A DNA stretch of 64,000 nt. Origin: Terrabacter sp. 28. GTDB lineage: Bacteria; Actinomycetota; Actinomycetes; Actinomycetales; Dermatophilaceae. Below are positions 33,750-41,337 of this stretch, piece by piece (position 1 is the stretch's first letter; the number at the start of each line of letters is the position of its first letter). The translations under genes were made by a program, and so were the position numbers. The stretch is taken from the NCBI GenBank assembly GCA_000955875.1, contig JYOE01000026.1, forward strand, positions 62,001 to 126,000. The letters are read 5' to 3'. The notes under the pieces were generated by a model. It was not told the DNA's origin, ran no database searches, and was given only the letters and a program-made list of their open reading frames with translations.

Positions 33750-35117
33750 TCAGGCGCGCGGCAGGGCGCCCAGGCGGGCCAGGAAGACCGCCTCGGCGAC
33801 GCAGACCTTCTCGAACTCGCCCAGGTGCAGGGACTCGTTGGCACCGTGCGCGCGCGTGTCGGGGTCCTCGACGCCGGTGACGATGATCGCGGCGTCGGGG
33901 AAGCGTGCGGAGAAGTCCGAGATGAACGGGATCGACCCCCCGACACCCATGTCGACCGGCTCTGTGCCCCACGCGTCGGCGAAGGACGACCGCGCCTGGT
34001 CGTAGACGGGCCCGTCGGCGTCGGCGGCGAACCCGGAGCCGTGCTCCTCGAGCTCGATGGTGACCCGGGCACCCCACGGGGCGTTGGACTCGAGGTGCTC
34101 ACGCACCCGCTCGAAGGCAGCCATGGGGTCCTGCGTGGGAGCCAGTCGCACCGAGATCTTGGCAGCGGCCTTGGCCGACAGGGTGTTCGAGGCCTTGTCG
34201 ATGCTGGTGGCGTCGATGCCGATCGTCGTGATGGACGGCTGGTTCCAGAGGCGCGAGAGGATCGAGCCGGAGCCGATGAGCGAGACGCCGTCGAGCAGCC
34301 CCGACTCGTCGCGGAAACGCTTCTCGTCGTAGGGGATGTCGGCAGCCTCGCCGGCGTCGAGACCGGCGACTGCGACGTTGCCGTCGTCGTCGTGCAGGGA
34401 GGCGACCAGCCGGACGAGCGCCGTGACGGCGTCGGGCGCGGCGCCGCCGAACATGCCCGAGTGGACCGAGTGGTCGAGGGTCTGCACCCGCACCACGACG
34501 CGGATGCCACCGCGCAGCGTCGTCGTGAGCGCCGGGGTGCCGATGTCCCAGTTGCCGGAGTCGGCGATGACGATCGCGTCGGCAGCGAGGCGGTCGCCGT
34601 GCTTCTCGAGGATCGTGCCGAGGGACGGGGAACCGGACTCCTCCTCCCCCTCGACGAAGACCGTCACCCCGACGGGCAGGTTGCCGGCGTGCGCCCGCAG
34701 CGCGGCGATGTGCGCCATCACGCCGGCCTTGTCGTCGGCTGCGCCTCGGCCGTAGAGCCTGCCGTCGCGCTCCTCGGGCTCGAACGGCGCGCTGTCCCAG
34801 TCGGCCTCGTCCCCGGGGGGCTGGACGTCGTGGTGCGCGTAGAGCGTGACGGTCGGGGCACCCTCGGGGCCGGCGATGTGCCCGATGACGGCCGGGCGAC
34901 CGCCCTCGACGACGACCTCGACGTCGAGCCCTTCGCGGCGAAGCAGCTCGGCGACGGCGTCGGCGCTGCGCGCCACCTGGCTCTGGTCGAACGAGGACGC
35001 CGAGACGCTCGGGATGCGCACGAGCTGCTCGAGGTCGGCGCGGACCTGGGGCATGAGGTCTGCGACTCGGTCGCGCAGCTGCTGGATCTGGTCGGGGGTG
35101 AGTACGTCGGTGGTCAC
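33750..35117 (-). CDS. M20-family dipeptidase
   Basis: Zinc-dependent exopeptidase of 455 residues, probably cytosolic. Metal and catalytic residues are visible in order: LYAHHDVQPPGD (His, Asp), YGRGAADDKAGVMAH (bridging Asp), VEGEEESGSPSLG (catalytic Glu pair), ADSGNWD and the C-terminal His in DTRAHGANESLHL. The lid dimerisation domain spans about residues 190-330. Family members cleave dipeptides or Xaa-His peptides. The leaderless GTG 35117 shares a compact divergent promoter region with the methyltransferase. Confidence 0.94.
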   Translation of the reverse strand: MTTDVLTPDQIQQLRDRVADLMPQVRADLEQLVRIPSVSASSFDQSQVARSADAVAELLRREGLDVEVVVEGGRPAVIGHIAGPEGAPTVTLYAHHDVQPPGDEADWDSAPFEPEERDGRLYGRGAADDKAGVMAHIAALRAHAGNLPVGVTVFVEGEEESGSPSLGTILEKHGDRLAADAIVIADSGNWDIGTPALTTTLRGGIRVVVRVQTLDHSVHSGMFGGAAPDAVTALVRLVASLHDDDGNVAVAGLDAGEAADIPYDEKRFRDESGLLDGVSLIGSGSILSRLWNQPSITTIGIDATSIDKASNTLSAKAAAKISVRLAPTQDPMAAFERVREHLESNAPWGARVTIELEEHGSGFAADADGPVYDQARSSFADAWGTEPVDMGVGGSIPFISDFSARFPDAAIIVTGVEDPDTRAHGANESLHLGEFEKVCVAEAVFLARLGALPRA

Positions 35118-35124
35118 GAGCCCG

Positions 35125-35130
35125 ACCCTA
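35125..35130 (-). promoter_or_regulatory. -10 box, leaderless dipeptidase gene
   Basis: TAGGGT on the minus strand, 7 nt from GTG 35117. It lies 35 bp from the opposing methyltransferase -10. Confidence 0.6.
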
Positions 35131-35165
35131 CCGAGCCGGGTCCGTGCGGCGTCGGCCGTGGTGTG

Positions 35166-35171
35166 TACCTT
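35166..35171 (+). promoter_or_regulatory. -10 box, leaderless methyltransferase gene
   Basis: TACCTT, six nt, then ATG 35178. The -35 regions of the two divergent promoters must overlap. Confidence 0.6.
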
Positions 35172-35177
35172 CGCCCG

Positions 35178-35987
35178 ATGGCAGACAACACGTTCGTGGC
35201 CGGTCAGCGCCCCTGGCTCCAACGGCTGGGCAACCTGCGCAACGTCGTCCGTCAGGAGCTGGTCACCCGGCAGCTCTCGGCCCACCTTCCCCGAGGGCCT
35301 CTCCGGGTGCTCGACGTCGGTGCCGGTCAGGGCACCCAGGCGCTGCACCTCGCGCGCCTCGGGCACGCGGTGACGGCCGTCGAGCCCGACGGCCGCATGC
35401 GGGCCGCGTTCGAGCAGGCGGCGGCCGGCCTCACCGCCGCCCAGCGGGACCACGTGACACTCCTCGCCACCGACCTGGCCGGCCTCGCGAGCGTGACGCA
35501 GCCGACGGCGTACGACGTCGTCATGTGCCACGGCGTGCTCATGTACCTCCCCGAGAGCCGGTCGGCCATAGCCGCCCTCGCGCGCCGGGTCGCCCCCGGC
35601 GGCATCGTCTCGGTCGTGACCCGCAACGGCGACGCGATGGCCTGGCGGCCAGCCGCCCGCCACGACTGGCCCGCAGCGCTCGCCGCGCTCGACGAGACCC
35701 GCCGGGCCTCCGTGGAGGGACGAAGTGCCCGCTACCGCAACGAGATCGGCGTCGACGCCCGCGCCGACACGAGGGACTCCCTCACGGCCGACTGCGAGGC
35801 AGCGCGGCTCGAGGTCGTCGACTGGTACGGCATCCGGGTGGCCAGCGACGACGTCCCGGTCGACGAGCCCGCGCCCGAGGGCGCCGACCTCGCCGCGCTC
35901 CTCGACGTCGAGGAGCGGCTCGGCTCGACCGACCCCTACCGCGCCCTCGGCACGCTCGTGCACGTCGTCGCCCGCCGGAGGGGGTGA
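35178..35987 (+). CDS. SAM-dependent methyltransferase (CmoM/SmtA-like)
   Basis: 269 residues, class I methyltransferase. Motif I is VLDVGAGQGTQALHLA; VTAVEPDGRM binds the SAM ribose; DVVMCHGVLMYL is motif IV. The pattern 'CHGVLMYL' and the C-terminal DWYGIRVASDD (DWYG) resemble SmtA/CmoM, which finish wobble-uridine carboxymethoxy groups in tRNA. The RNA role is inferred from those motifs only. The leaderless ATG 35178 is divergent from the dipeptidase gene. Confidence 0.88.
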   Translation: MADNTFVAGQRPWLQRLGNLRNVVRQELVTRQLSAHLPRGPLRVLDVGAGQGTQALHLARLGHAVTAVEPDGRMRAAFEQAAAGLTAAQRDHVTLLATDLAGLASVTQPTAYDVVMCHGVLMYLPESRSAIAALARRVAPGGIVSVVTRNGDAMAWRPAARHDWPAALAALDETRRASVEGRSARYRNEIGVDARADTRDSLTADCEAARLEVVDWYGIRVASDDVPVDEPAPEGADLAALLDVEERLGSTDPYRALGTLVHVVARRRG

Positions 35988-36018
35988 CGGTCTCGCTGGG
36001 TCGTGCTTGGCTCGGATC

Positions 36019-36597
36019 ATGGACGCCGTCGACCGGGCCTTCGAGGCGGTGCCGCGCTCGGGCTTCCTCCCCCGACTGGCACGGTCGAGGGCGGCCCATG
36101 ACGGCCCGATCCTCATCGGTCACGGCCAGACCAACTCGCAGCCGCGCACCGTCGCCGACATGCTCCGCCTCCTCGACGTCGAGCCGGGCCAGCGTGTCCT
36201 CGACGTCGGGTCCGGCTCCGGCTGGACGACGGCGCTGCTCGCCCACCTGACCGGGCCCGAGGGGTCCGTCGTCGGCGTGGAGCTGGAGCCGGACCTCGCC
36301 CGCTGGGGAGCAGCCAACGTCAGTGCCCTGCGTATGCCGTGGGCGAGCGTCCGCGAGGCCCTCCCGGACGTCCTCGGCGACCCCGAGCACGGACCCTGGG
36401 ACCGCATCCTCGTGTCCGCCGAGGCCGACGAGCTGCCGCAGTCCCTCGTCGACCAGCTCGCCGACCCGGGCCGACTCGTCATCCCCGTCGCGGGCACCAT
36501 GCTGCTCGTCGTCCGCACCGGCGAGACCGTGACGACGAGCCGACACGGGCGCTACCGGTTCGTCCCCCTGAGGCAGTCGCGCCGGCGCCACTCCTGA
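36019..36597 (+). CDS. Protein-L-isoaspartate O-methyltransferase-like protein
   Basis: 192 residues with the Pcm pattern: GHGQTNSQPRTVADML (like the Pcm TISQP substrate loop), VLDVGSGSGWTTALLAHL (SAM motif I), VVGVELEPDLARWG and RILVSAEADELPQSLVDQLADPGRLVIPVAG. It would methylate isoaspartyl residues to start repair, or act as a relative with altered target. The chain is slightly short for Pcm (about 210). ATG 36019 has no clear ribosome site. It lies 31 nt after the CmoM-like gene and may share its transcript. Confidence 0.86.
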   Translation: MDAVDRAFEAVPRSGFLPRLARSRAAHDGPILIGHGQTNSQPRTVADMLRLLDVEPGQRVLDVGSGSGWTTALLAHLTGPEGSVVGVELEPDLARWGAANVSALRMPWASVREALPDVLGDPEHGPWDRILVSAEADELPQSLVDQLADPGRLVIPVAGTMLLVVRTGETVTTSRHGRYRFVPLRQSRRRHS

Positions 36598-36704
36598 GGA
36601 TCCGGCCGTCGTCGGTCGACCCATCCCCCATGGCGCATCCAGGCGAGACGCCACTCTCCCTTCGCGAGCAAGCCGCGCAGCGCCGGAAAGACCCCGAGTG
36701 CTGA

Positions 36705-36944
36705 CGTGCCGACACCAGAGTCGGGTCGTATGAGAACGAGGTCGTCGCGAGCGGCAAGGCAGCCGGGGACGACACGGACTGGCTCGACGTGGACGACCCG
36801 GCGATCCTCGCCCACACCCGCCTCATCGAGGGCGGCCAGAGCAACACGGTCACCTTCCGGGCCCCGCCGGGCACGTACACCTACCTGTGCACCTTCCCCG
36901 AGCACTACGCGGGCGGCGAGAAGGGCACGCTCGTCATCAAGTAG
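36705..36944 (+). pseudogene. 5'-truncated azurin/plastocyanin-like cupredoxin
   Basis: An open frame of 79 codons between TGA 36702-36704 and TAG 36944 with no start codon before an internal GTG. It encodes the C-terminal half of a type I copper protein: DPAILAHTRLIEGGQSNTVTF, then TYTYLCTFPEHYAGGEKGTLVI, which supplies the Cys and second His ligands. The N-terminal half with the first copper His is absent; neither upstream frame encodes it. The usual axial Met loop reads HYAGGEK. It is best read as a decayed gene. A 24-codon ORF from 36630 immediately upstream is not recognisable. Confidence 0.7.
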
Positions 36945-37003
36945 CCGACGCACCCGGCCCGTCGCTCCCCGGGCGCGATGCGGGGCTACGCGCCGGTTCG
37001 GCT

Positions 37004-37009
37004 TAGAGT
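37004..37009 (+). promoter_or_regulatory. -10 box, leaderless DUF3043 gene
   Basis: TAGAGT, six nt, then GTG 37016. Confidence 0.6.
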
Positions 37010-37015
37010 GGCCCC

Positions 37016-37594
37016 GTGTTCGGACGCAAGAAGACCCTCAACGACGAGCTCGCCAGCACGGTCGAGACCGACCCGGCCCGCCCCGGCGCCAAGAACCGGC
37101 CGACGCCGAAGCGCCGTGACCAGGAGGCCCTCAACAAGCGTCCGCTGATCGTCACCGACCGCAAGGCCGCCAGCCAGCAGGACAAGGCCGCCCGCCGCGA
37201 GGCGATGGCCAAGCAGCGCGCCGGCATGCTCGTGGGCGACGAGAAGTACCTCCCCGCACGCGACAAGGGCCCCCGCCGCCGGTTCATCCGCGACTCGGTC
37301 GACTCCCGCTGGAACATCGGCGAGTTCATGCTTCCGATCATGCTCATCGTGCTGCTGCTCAGCTTCGTGCGCACCAACTGGGCGCTGCTGCTCGTCTTCG
37401 TGCTCGTCTACGGCCTCATCCTCGTGGCCATCGTCGACGCGGTGCTGATGTGGCGCCGCACCCGCCGCAAGGTCGAGGACCGGTTCGGGCAGGCCGAGAA
37501 GGGCGATGCGTGGTACGCCATCATGCGCGCCTTCCAGATGCGGCGCACGCGCATGCCGAAGCCGCAGGTCGACCGCGGCAACCCGCCGGCCTGA
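37016..37594 (+). CDS. DUF3043 membrane protein
   Basis: 192 residues, actinobacterial family of unknown function. A basic N-terminal domain with RPTPKRRDQEALNKRPL and a Lys/Arg/Ala helix is followed by YLPARDKGPRRRFIRDSVDSRWNIGEFMLP, two adjacent transmembrane helices (about residues 103-140) and a basic C-terminal tail (WRRTRRKVEDRFG...KGDAWYAIMRAFQMRRTRMPKP). The basic cytoplasmic portions suggest interaction with nucleic acid, lipid head groups or cell-envelope machinery; nothing is proven. The GTG is leaderless. Confidence 0.9.
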   Translation: MFGRKKTLNDELASTVETDPARPGAKNRPTPKRRDQEALNKRPLIVTDRKAASQQDKAARREAMAKQRAGMLVGDEKYLPARDKGPRRRFIRDSVDSRWNIGEFMLPIMLIVLLLSFVRTNWALLLVFVLVYGLILVAIVDAVLMWRRTRRKVEDRFGQAEKGDAWYAIMRAFQMRRTRMPKPQVDRGNPPA

Positions 37595-37655
37595 CCGACC
37601 CGGCCACCCCGGCTCCACCGGCGGGCGGCGGGCCGGACCGCCCTGCTCGAGACCG

Positions 37656-39011
37656 TCAGGCCTGCAGGTCGGCGAACGCCAACGGCGCCCGCGTGACGGC
37701 ATACGTCGCGAAGTAGAGCTTCTCCGCCGTGCCGTCCACTGCACGGACGACCTCGAGCACCTCGCCGCGCTCACGGCCCTCGACCGCGCGGAACCGGTCA
37801 GGCCCCTCGGCGGCATACCTCGTCTCCGACAACGGGTCGTCGTCGCTGAGACGCGACCACAGCTGCCCGCCGCGCACGAAGAAGGTCAGCGGCGCCCCCT
37901 CGGACCACCACAGTCCGAGCAGCTCGGTGAGCTGGGGCTGCTCGGCCTCGGGGACCCAGGCGCCCTGCAGCGACGGCTCGGCGTCGACGACGGCCTCGAC
38001 GAGGTCGGTCGCCAGGGCCAGCGTCAGCGCTCCGGACGTCGCGTTGGCGAAGACGATCGCTCCGACCCCCTCCTTGCGCCGCACCCGCAGCCCGGTGAGG
38101 AAGCCGGGCATGGCTCCCCCGTGGCCGACGAAGACCCGGTCGCCACGACGGCCCATCCCGAAGCCCAGCCCGTAGGCGCCCGACCAGCCGTCGACGTCGG
38201 TCATGATGAGCGGCCGGCACATCTCGTCGAGGGTCTCGGGGCGCACGACGCGGTCGTCGGGAGCCGCGACGTAGGCGGCGTAGCGGGCCATGTCGGCCAC
38301 CGTGGACCAGAGGCCCCCGAGGGGCGCCGTGGCGTTGAGGGTGAAGCGCGGCTCCTCGCGGGCAGTGCCGGCATACGGGTCGACCTGGTAGCCGCGGGCG
38401 CGGTCGTCGGCCGGGTCGAGTCCCGTGCGGGTCATGCCCAGGGGGTCGAGCACCCGTTCACGCACGACCGGCTCCCAGCCCTGGCCGGTGACGCGCTCGA
38501 CGACCTGGCCCAGCAGGCCGTAGGCGAGGTTGGAGTAGTGGAAGGCGTGATGGGCAGGCAGCACCTGCTCGGCCTGCTCGACGCCGGCGAGAAAGGCGTC
38601 CCGCTCAGGCGCCTCGAGGGTCTCCCAGATGTTGCCGACGGGCTCGCGCTGCAGGCCGGACGCGTGGGCGAGCATCTGTCGCAAGGGGACCCGCCCGTGC
38701 CGGCTACCGGGCACGTACGCGTCGAGCGTGTCGTCGAGCGACAGCCGGCCCTCGTCGCGCAACGACATGACGGCAAGCGCCGTGAACGTCTTCGTGACCG
38801 ACCCGATCATGAACTGGGTGTCGTCGTCGGCGGGGATCGACGGGGCGCCGAGACGGGCCGACCCGACGTGCGTCGACCACACGAGGGCACCGTCGCGCAC
38901 GACGCCCACGCTGACGCCGGGCGCCCGCCAGGAACGCTGGGCGGCGACGACGCGACCGAGCAGCTCGCGCTCGAGGCCGGTCGACAGCCGCTCCGTCGAG
39001 GTTGCGGTCAC
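37656..39011 (-). CDS. Serine hydrolase of the beta-lactamase/class C PBP family
   Basis: 451 residues. Active-site motifs are FMIGSVTKTFTALAV (Ser and Lys), YSNLAYGLLG (Tyr and Asn) and FVGHGGAMPGF (HGG for the KTG box). No signal peptide is visible, so it is probably cytosolic, an esterase or aminopeptidase rather than a resistance enzyme. After about residue 330 a C-terminal beta domain follows (LWWSEGAPLTFFVRGGQLWSRL). GTG 39011 overlaps the stop of the small upstream gene (GTGA), so the two are coupled. Confidence 0.92.
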   Translation of the reverse strand: MTATSTERLSTGLERELLGRVVAAQRSWRAPGVSVGVVRDGALVWSTHVGSARLGAPSIPADDDTQFMIGSVTKTFTALAVMSLRDEGRLSLDDTLDAYVPGSRHGRVPLRQMLAHASGLQREPVGNIWETLEAPERDAFLAGVEQAEQVLPAHHAFHYSNLAYGLLGQVVERVTGQGWEPVVRERVLDPLGMTRTGLDPADDRARGYQVDPYAGTAREEPRFTLNATAPLGGLWSTVADMARYAAYVAAPDDRVVRPETLDEMCRPLIMTDVDGWSGAYGLGFGMGRRGDRVFVGHGGAMPGFLTGLRVRRKEGVGAIVFANATSGALTLALATDLVEAVVDAEPSLQGAWVPEAEQPQLTELLGLWWSEGAPLTFFVRGGQLWSRLSDDDPLSETRYAAEGPDRFRAVEGRERGEVLEVVRAVDGTAEKLYFATYAVTRAPLAFADLQA

Positions 39012-39223
39012 TCGGACGCCCGCAGGCTCATCGGTCCGTAGACGACGGCGCCGTTCTCGCGCAGCGTGACGGCCTCGACGCCGCGCTCGAGCAGCTCGCG
39101 CCACGACTCGCCGAGGTAGCTCTCGGCGTCGCTCTGGGTGGGGAACCCGGTGGTCGTGAGCCCCTCCCCCTCCATCGCCTCACCGTGGGCGTCGAGGAAC
39201 AGCCAGGTCCAGTCAGCGCTCAT
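39008..39223 (-). CDS. Small conserved actinobacterial protein
   Basis: 71 residues, no known function. Pattern: TWLFLDAHGEAM, TTTGFPTQSDAESYLGESWRELLERGVEAVTL, YGPMSL. It reads as one compact alpha-beta domain with a strand-helix-strand core, and is plausibly cytosolic. It is leaderless at ATG 39223 and translationally coupled to the serine hydrolase. The divergent side holds the cobalamin riboswitch. Confidence 0.84.
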   Translation of the reverse strand: MSADWTWLFLDAHGEAMEGEGLTTTGFPTQSDAESYLGESWRELLERGVEAVTLRENGAVVYGPMSLRASE

Positions 39224-39229
39224 GCGGCC

Positions 39230-39235
39230 ACCCTA
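39230..39235 (-). promoter_or_regulatory. -10 box, leaderless small protein/serine hydrolase operon
   Basis: TAGGGT on the minus strand, six nt from ATG 39223. Confidence 0.6.
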
Positions 39236-39265
39236 GACGGCGCCGTGTTTGACGCGCGGCAGGCC

Positions 39266-39400
39266 ACCGTGCCACGGTTCGCCTAACCGAAGGACGATGG
39301 GGCAAGCCGGTGCGACTCCGGCGCTGACCCGCAACCGTGATGCCGCTCCCGCCGCGACCAGGCGAGGGGTGACCAGCCGGAAAACCCGCGTCCCACCGGC
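39266..39400 (+). promoter_or_regulatory. Cobalamin riboswitch
   Basis: The conserved core is plain: GGGGCAAGCCGGTGCGACTC and the following CCGGCGCTGACCCGCAACCG (near 39299-39340), then GACCAGCCGGAAAACCCGC near 39372-39390, which corresponds to the B12-box side of the aptamer. It lies about 100 nt before the SCO2322-like gene with its GAGGAGG ribosome site. Ligand binding should reduce expression of the six-gene corrinoid/cobalt operon. The outer boundaries are approximate because I paired helices by eye. Confidence 0.92.
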
Positions 39401-39498
39401 TCCTTTGTCAGTCTGTCGTGGAATGCGGACCGGAGTCACCCGCCGGGCCGGCAGCAGCCACCAGTCCCGACACGGTGTCCGACCCGCGAGGAGGAAAC

Positions 39499-40236
39499 GT
39501 GTCCCGTGCCCGTCGTGCCCCGCTGAGGGTCGTGCTCGCCACCCTGGTGGCGGCCTGCCTCGCCGCCCTGACCGTCGCGCCCGCGCACGCCGCCGCGTTC
39601 CGGTACTGGGGCTTCTACCAGCTCACGAACGGCGCCTGGGCCTTCGCGCAGAAGGGCTCGGACCAGACGGTCCCCAAGGACGGCAGCGTCGACGGCTGGC
39701 GCTTCGCCGTCGCCGACGAGGCCTCGACGCGCTTCCCCCGCGCGGTGCTGACCTTCGACCAGGTCTGCGGCAACACCGCGGCCGAGGCCGGCAAGAAGCG
39801 GGTCGGGGTCGTCGTCGACTTCGGCCGTCCGGCCGACTCCGCCGACAACGCGACCCCGCCCGAGCCCAAGGCGGTCTGCGCCGTCGTCGCGACCGATGCG
39901 ACCAGCACGGCCGTGCTGGCCGCGGCCGGCGAGGTGCGCACCGAGAAGGGCCTGGTGTGCGGCGTGGCCGGCTACCCGGCCAAGGAGTGCGGCGCCCCCG
40001 TCAAGAACGTCACACCCGAGGCCAAGGCGGCAGACCAGCCCGTGACGATCGCCGCCCCGGCCGCGACGCCTGCCGCGGCCCCGTCCCCGGGCGCGACGGA
40101 CGTGGCGGGCACTCCGCTCACGGCGTCGGACTCGGGGAGCAACGTGGCGGCATACGTCATCGCCGTGCTCGTGCTGCTCGCGCTCGCCGCCTACCTCGTC
40201 GTCCGCTCGCGCTCACGCGCCCGTCGGGGCGCCTGA
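39499..40236 (+). CDS. SCO2322-family secreted/anchored protein of the corrinoid ECF operon
   Basis: 245 residues. A signal peptide (basic start, LVAACLAALTVAPAHAA, cleavage near residue 33) leads to an extracytoplasmic domain beginning FRYWGFYQLTNGAWAFAQKGSDQTVP, with four Cys that could pair. A Pro/Ala/Thr linker, one transmembrane helix (AAYVIAVLVLLALAAYLVV) and a basic tail end the protein. It is the first gene after the riboswitch. Relatives occur beside cobalt/corrinoid ECF transporters in Streptomyces, so it may capture substrate outside the membrane (inference). Confidence 0.88.
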   Translation: MSRARRAPLRVVLATLVAACLAALTVAPAHAAAFRYWGFYQLTNGAWAFAQKGSDQTVPKDGSVDGWRFAVADEASTRFPRAVLTFDQVCGNTAAEAGKKRVGVVVDFGRPADSADNATPPEPKAVCAVVATDATSTAVLAAAGEVRTEKGLVCGVAGYPAKECGAPVKNVTPEAKAADQPVTIAAPAATPAAAPSPGATDVAGTPLTASDSGSNVAAYVIAVLVLLALAAYLVVRSRSRARRGA

Positions 40237-40257
40237 GACCCGGAGGCGGACCTCGTC

Positions 40258-41337
40258 ATGGCGCAGGCACGCGCTCGGCTCCAGCACCCCGCAGCCTGGT
40301 GGCTGTGGGGGCTGGGCCTCGCCACGGCTGCGTCACGCACGACCAACCCGGCCGTGCTCCTGCTCGTCATCGGCGTCTGCGTGGTCGTCGTGGACGAGCG
40401 GCGCGACCCGGCCACACCGAACCCGCTCCCGGCCTTCCTCGTCATCGGTGCGGTCGTCGTCGCCTTCCGCCTCGTGATGACCGCCGTGCTCGGCAACGGC
40501 ATCGCGGGCGACACGGTGGTGGTCACCCTGCCGCGCATCCCGCTGCCGGACTGGGCGGCCAACGTGCGGCTCGGTGGCTCGGTGACGCTCGAGGCGCTGC
40601 TGTATGCCGCCTACGACGCCCTGCGCCTCGCCGCGATCCTCGCGTGCCTGGGCGCCGCCAACGCGTTGGCGAGCCCGCGGCGGCTGCTGCGCTACCTGCC
40701 CGCAACGCTCTACGACGTCGGCACCGCCGTCGTCGTCGGGCTGACGTTCGCCCCTCAGCTGCTCACCGACGCGCGCGAGGTGCGCGCGGCCCGCACGCTG
40801 CGCGGTCGCGACGGTCGCGGGCTGCGTGAGACGGCCCGACTCACCGTGCCGGTGCTCGAGACCGCCTTCGAGCGGTCGCTCGGGCTCGCCGCGTCGATGG
40901 AGTCGCGCGGCTACGGCCGGGCCGTCCGCTCGTCGGACGGCAGCCGGCGGACCGCCACCGGGCTCGCGCTCGCCGGGCTCGTCGGGGTGCTCGCCGGGCT
41001 CTACGGCCTGCTCGACGCCTCCGCCGGCGGACTGCTGGGCCTGCCGGTGCTCCTGCTCGGCGCCGTGCTCGCCGGCGCCAGCCTGCTCGTCGGCGCCTCG
41101 CGCGACGGGCGCTCCGGGCACCGCCGCGAGCGCTGGGCGTGGACCGAGACCGTGACCGTGGCTGCGGGCGCGGTGCCGGCGGCGGTCCTCGTCGTGGCCT
41201 CGGTGCAGGGCTGGGACGGTGTCGTGCCGTCGCAGCGGGCCGAGCTGCCCGCCCTGCCCCTGCTGGCGGTCGTGGCCGTCCTCGTCGCCGCGATCCCCGC
41301 CTGGGTGACACCGCACCCCCGGGAGGCCGCGCCGTGA
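40258..41337 (+). CDS. ECF transporter transmembrane component (CbiQ/EcfT-like)
   Basis: 359 residues; the integral membrane coupling subunit of an energy-coupling-factor importer. It has about seven transmembrane segments and both coupling helices with the signature Ala-Arg-Gly type motifs: AARTLRGRDGRG and SMESRGYGR, which dock onto the two ATPases. The C-terminal half adds further helices after the second motif. The ATG is 21 nt after the first gene. It overlaps the ATPase gene by GTGA. Confidence 0.92.
   Translation: MAQARARLQHPAAWWLWGLGLATAASRTTNPAVLLLVIGVCVVVVDERRDPATPNPLPAFLVIGAVVVAFRLVMTAVLGNGIAGDTVVVTLPRIPLPDWAANVRLGGSVTLEALLYAAYDALRLAAILACLGAANALASPRRLLRYLPATLYDVGTAVVVGLTFAPQLLTDAREVRAARTLRGRDGRGLRETARLTVPVLETAFERSLGLAASMESRGYGRAVRSSDGSRRTATGLALAGLVGVLAGLYGLLDASAGGLLGLPVLLLGAVLAGASLLVGASRDGRSGHRRERWAWTETVTVAAGAVPAAVLVVASVQGWDGVVPSQRAELPALPLLAVVAVLVAAIPAWVTPHPREAAP

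Noticed and set aside
36706..37119. 137-codon open frame over the cupredoxin remnant
   Set aside because: It is out of frame with the azurin-like sequence and shows a shadow-type composition.
39249..39498. Coding sequence through the riboswitch region
   Set aside because: The conserved bases match a cobalamin aptamer and the deduced peptide resembles no protein.
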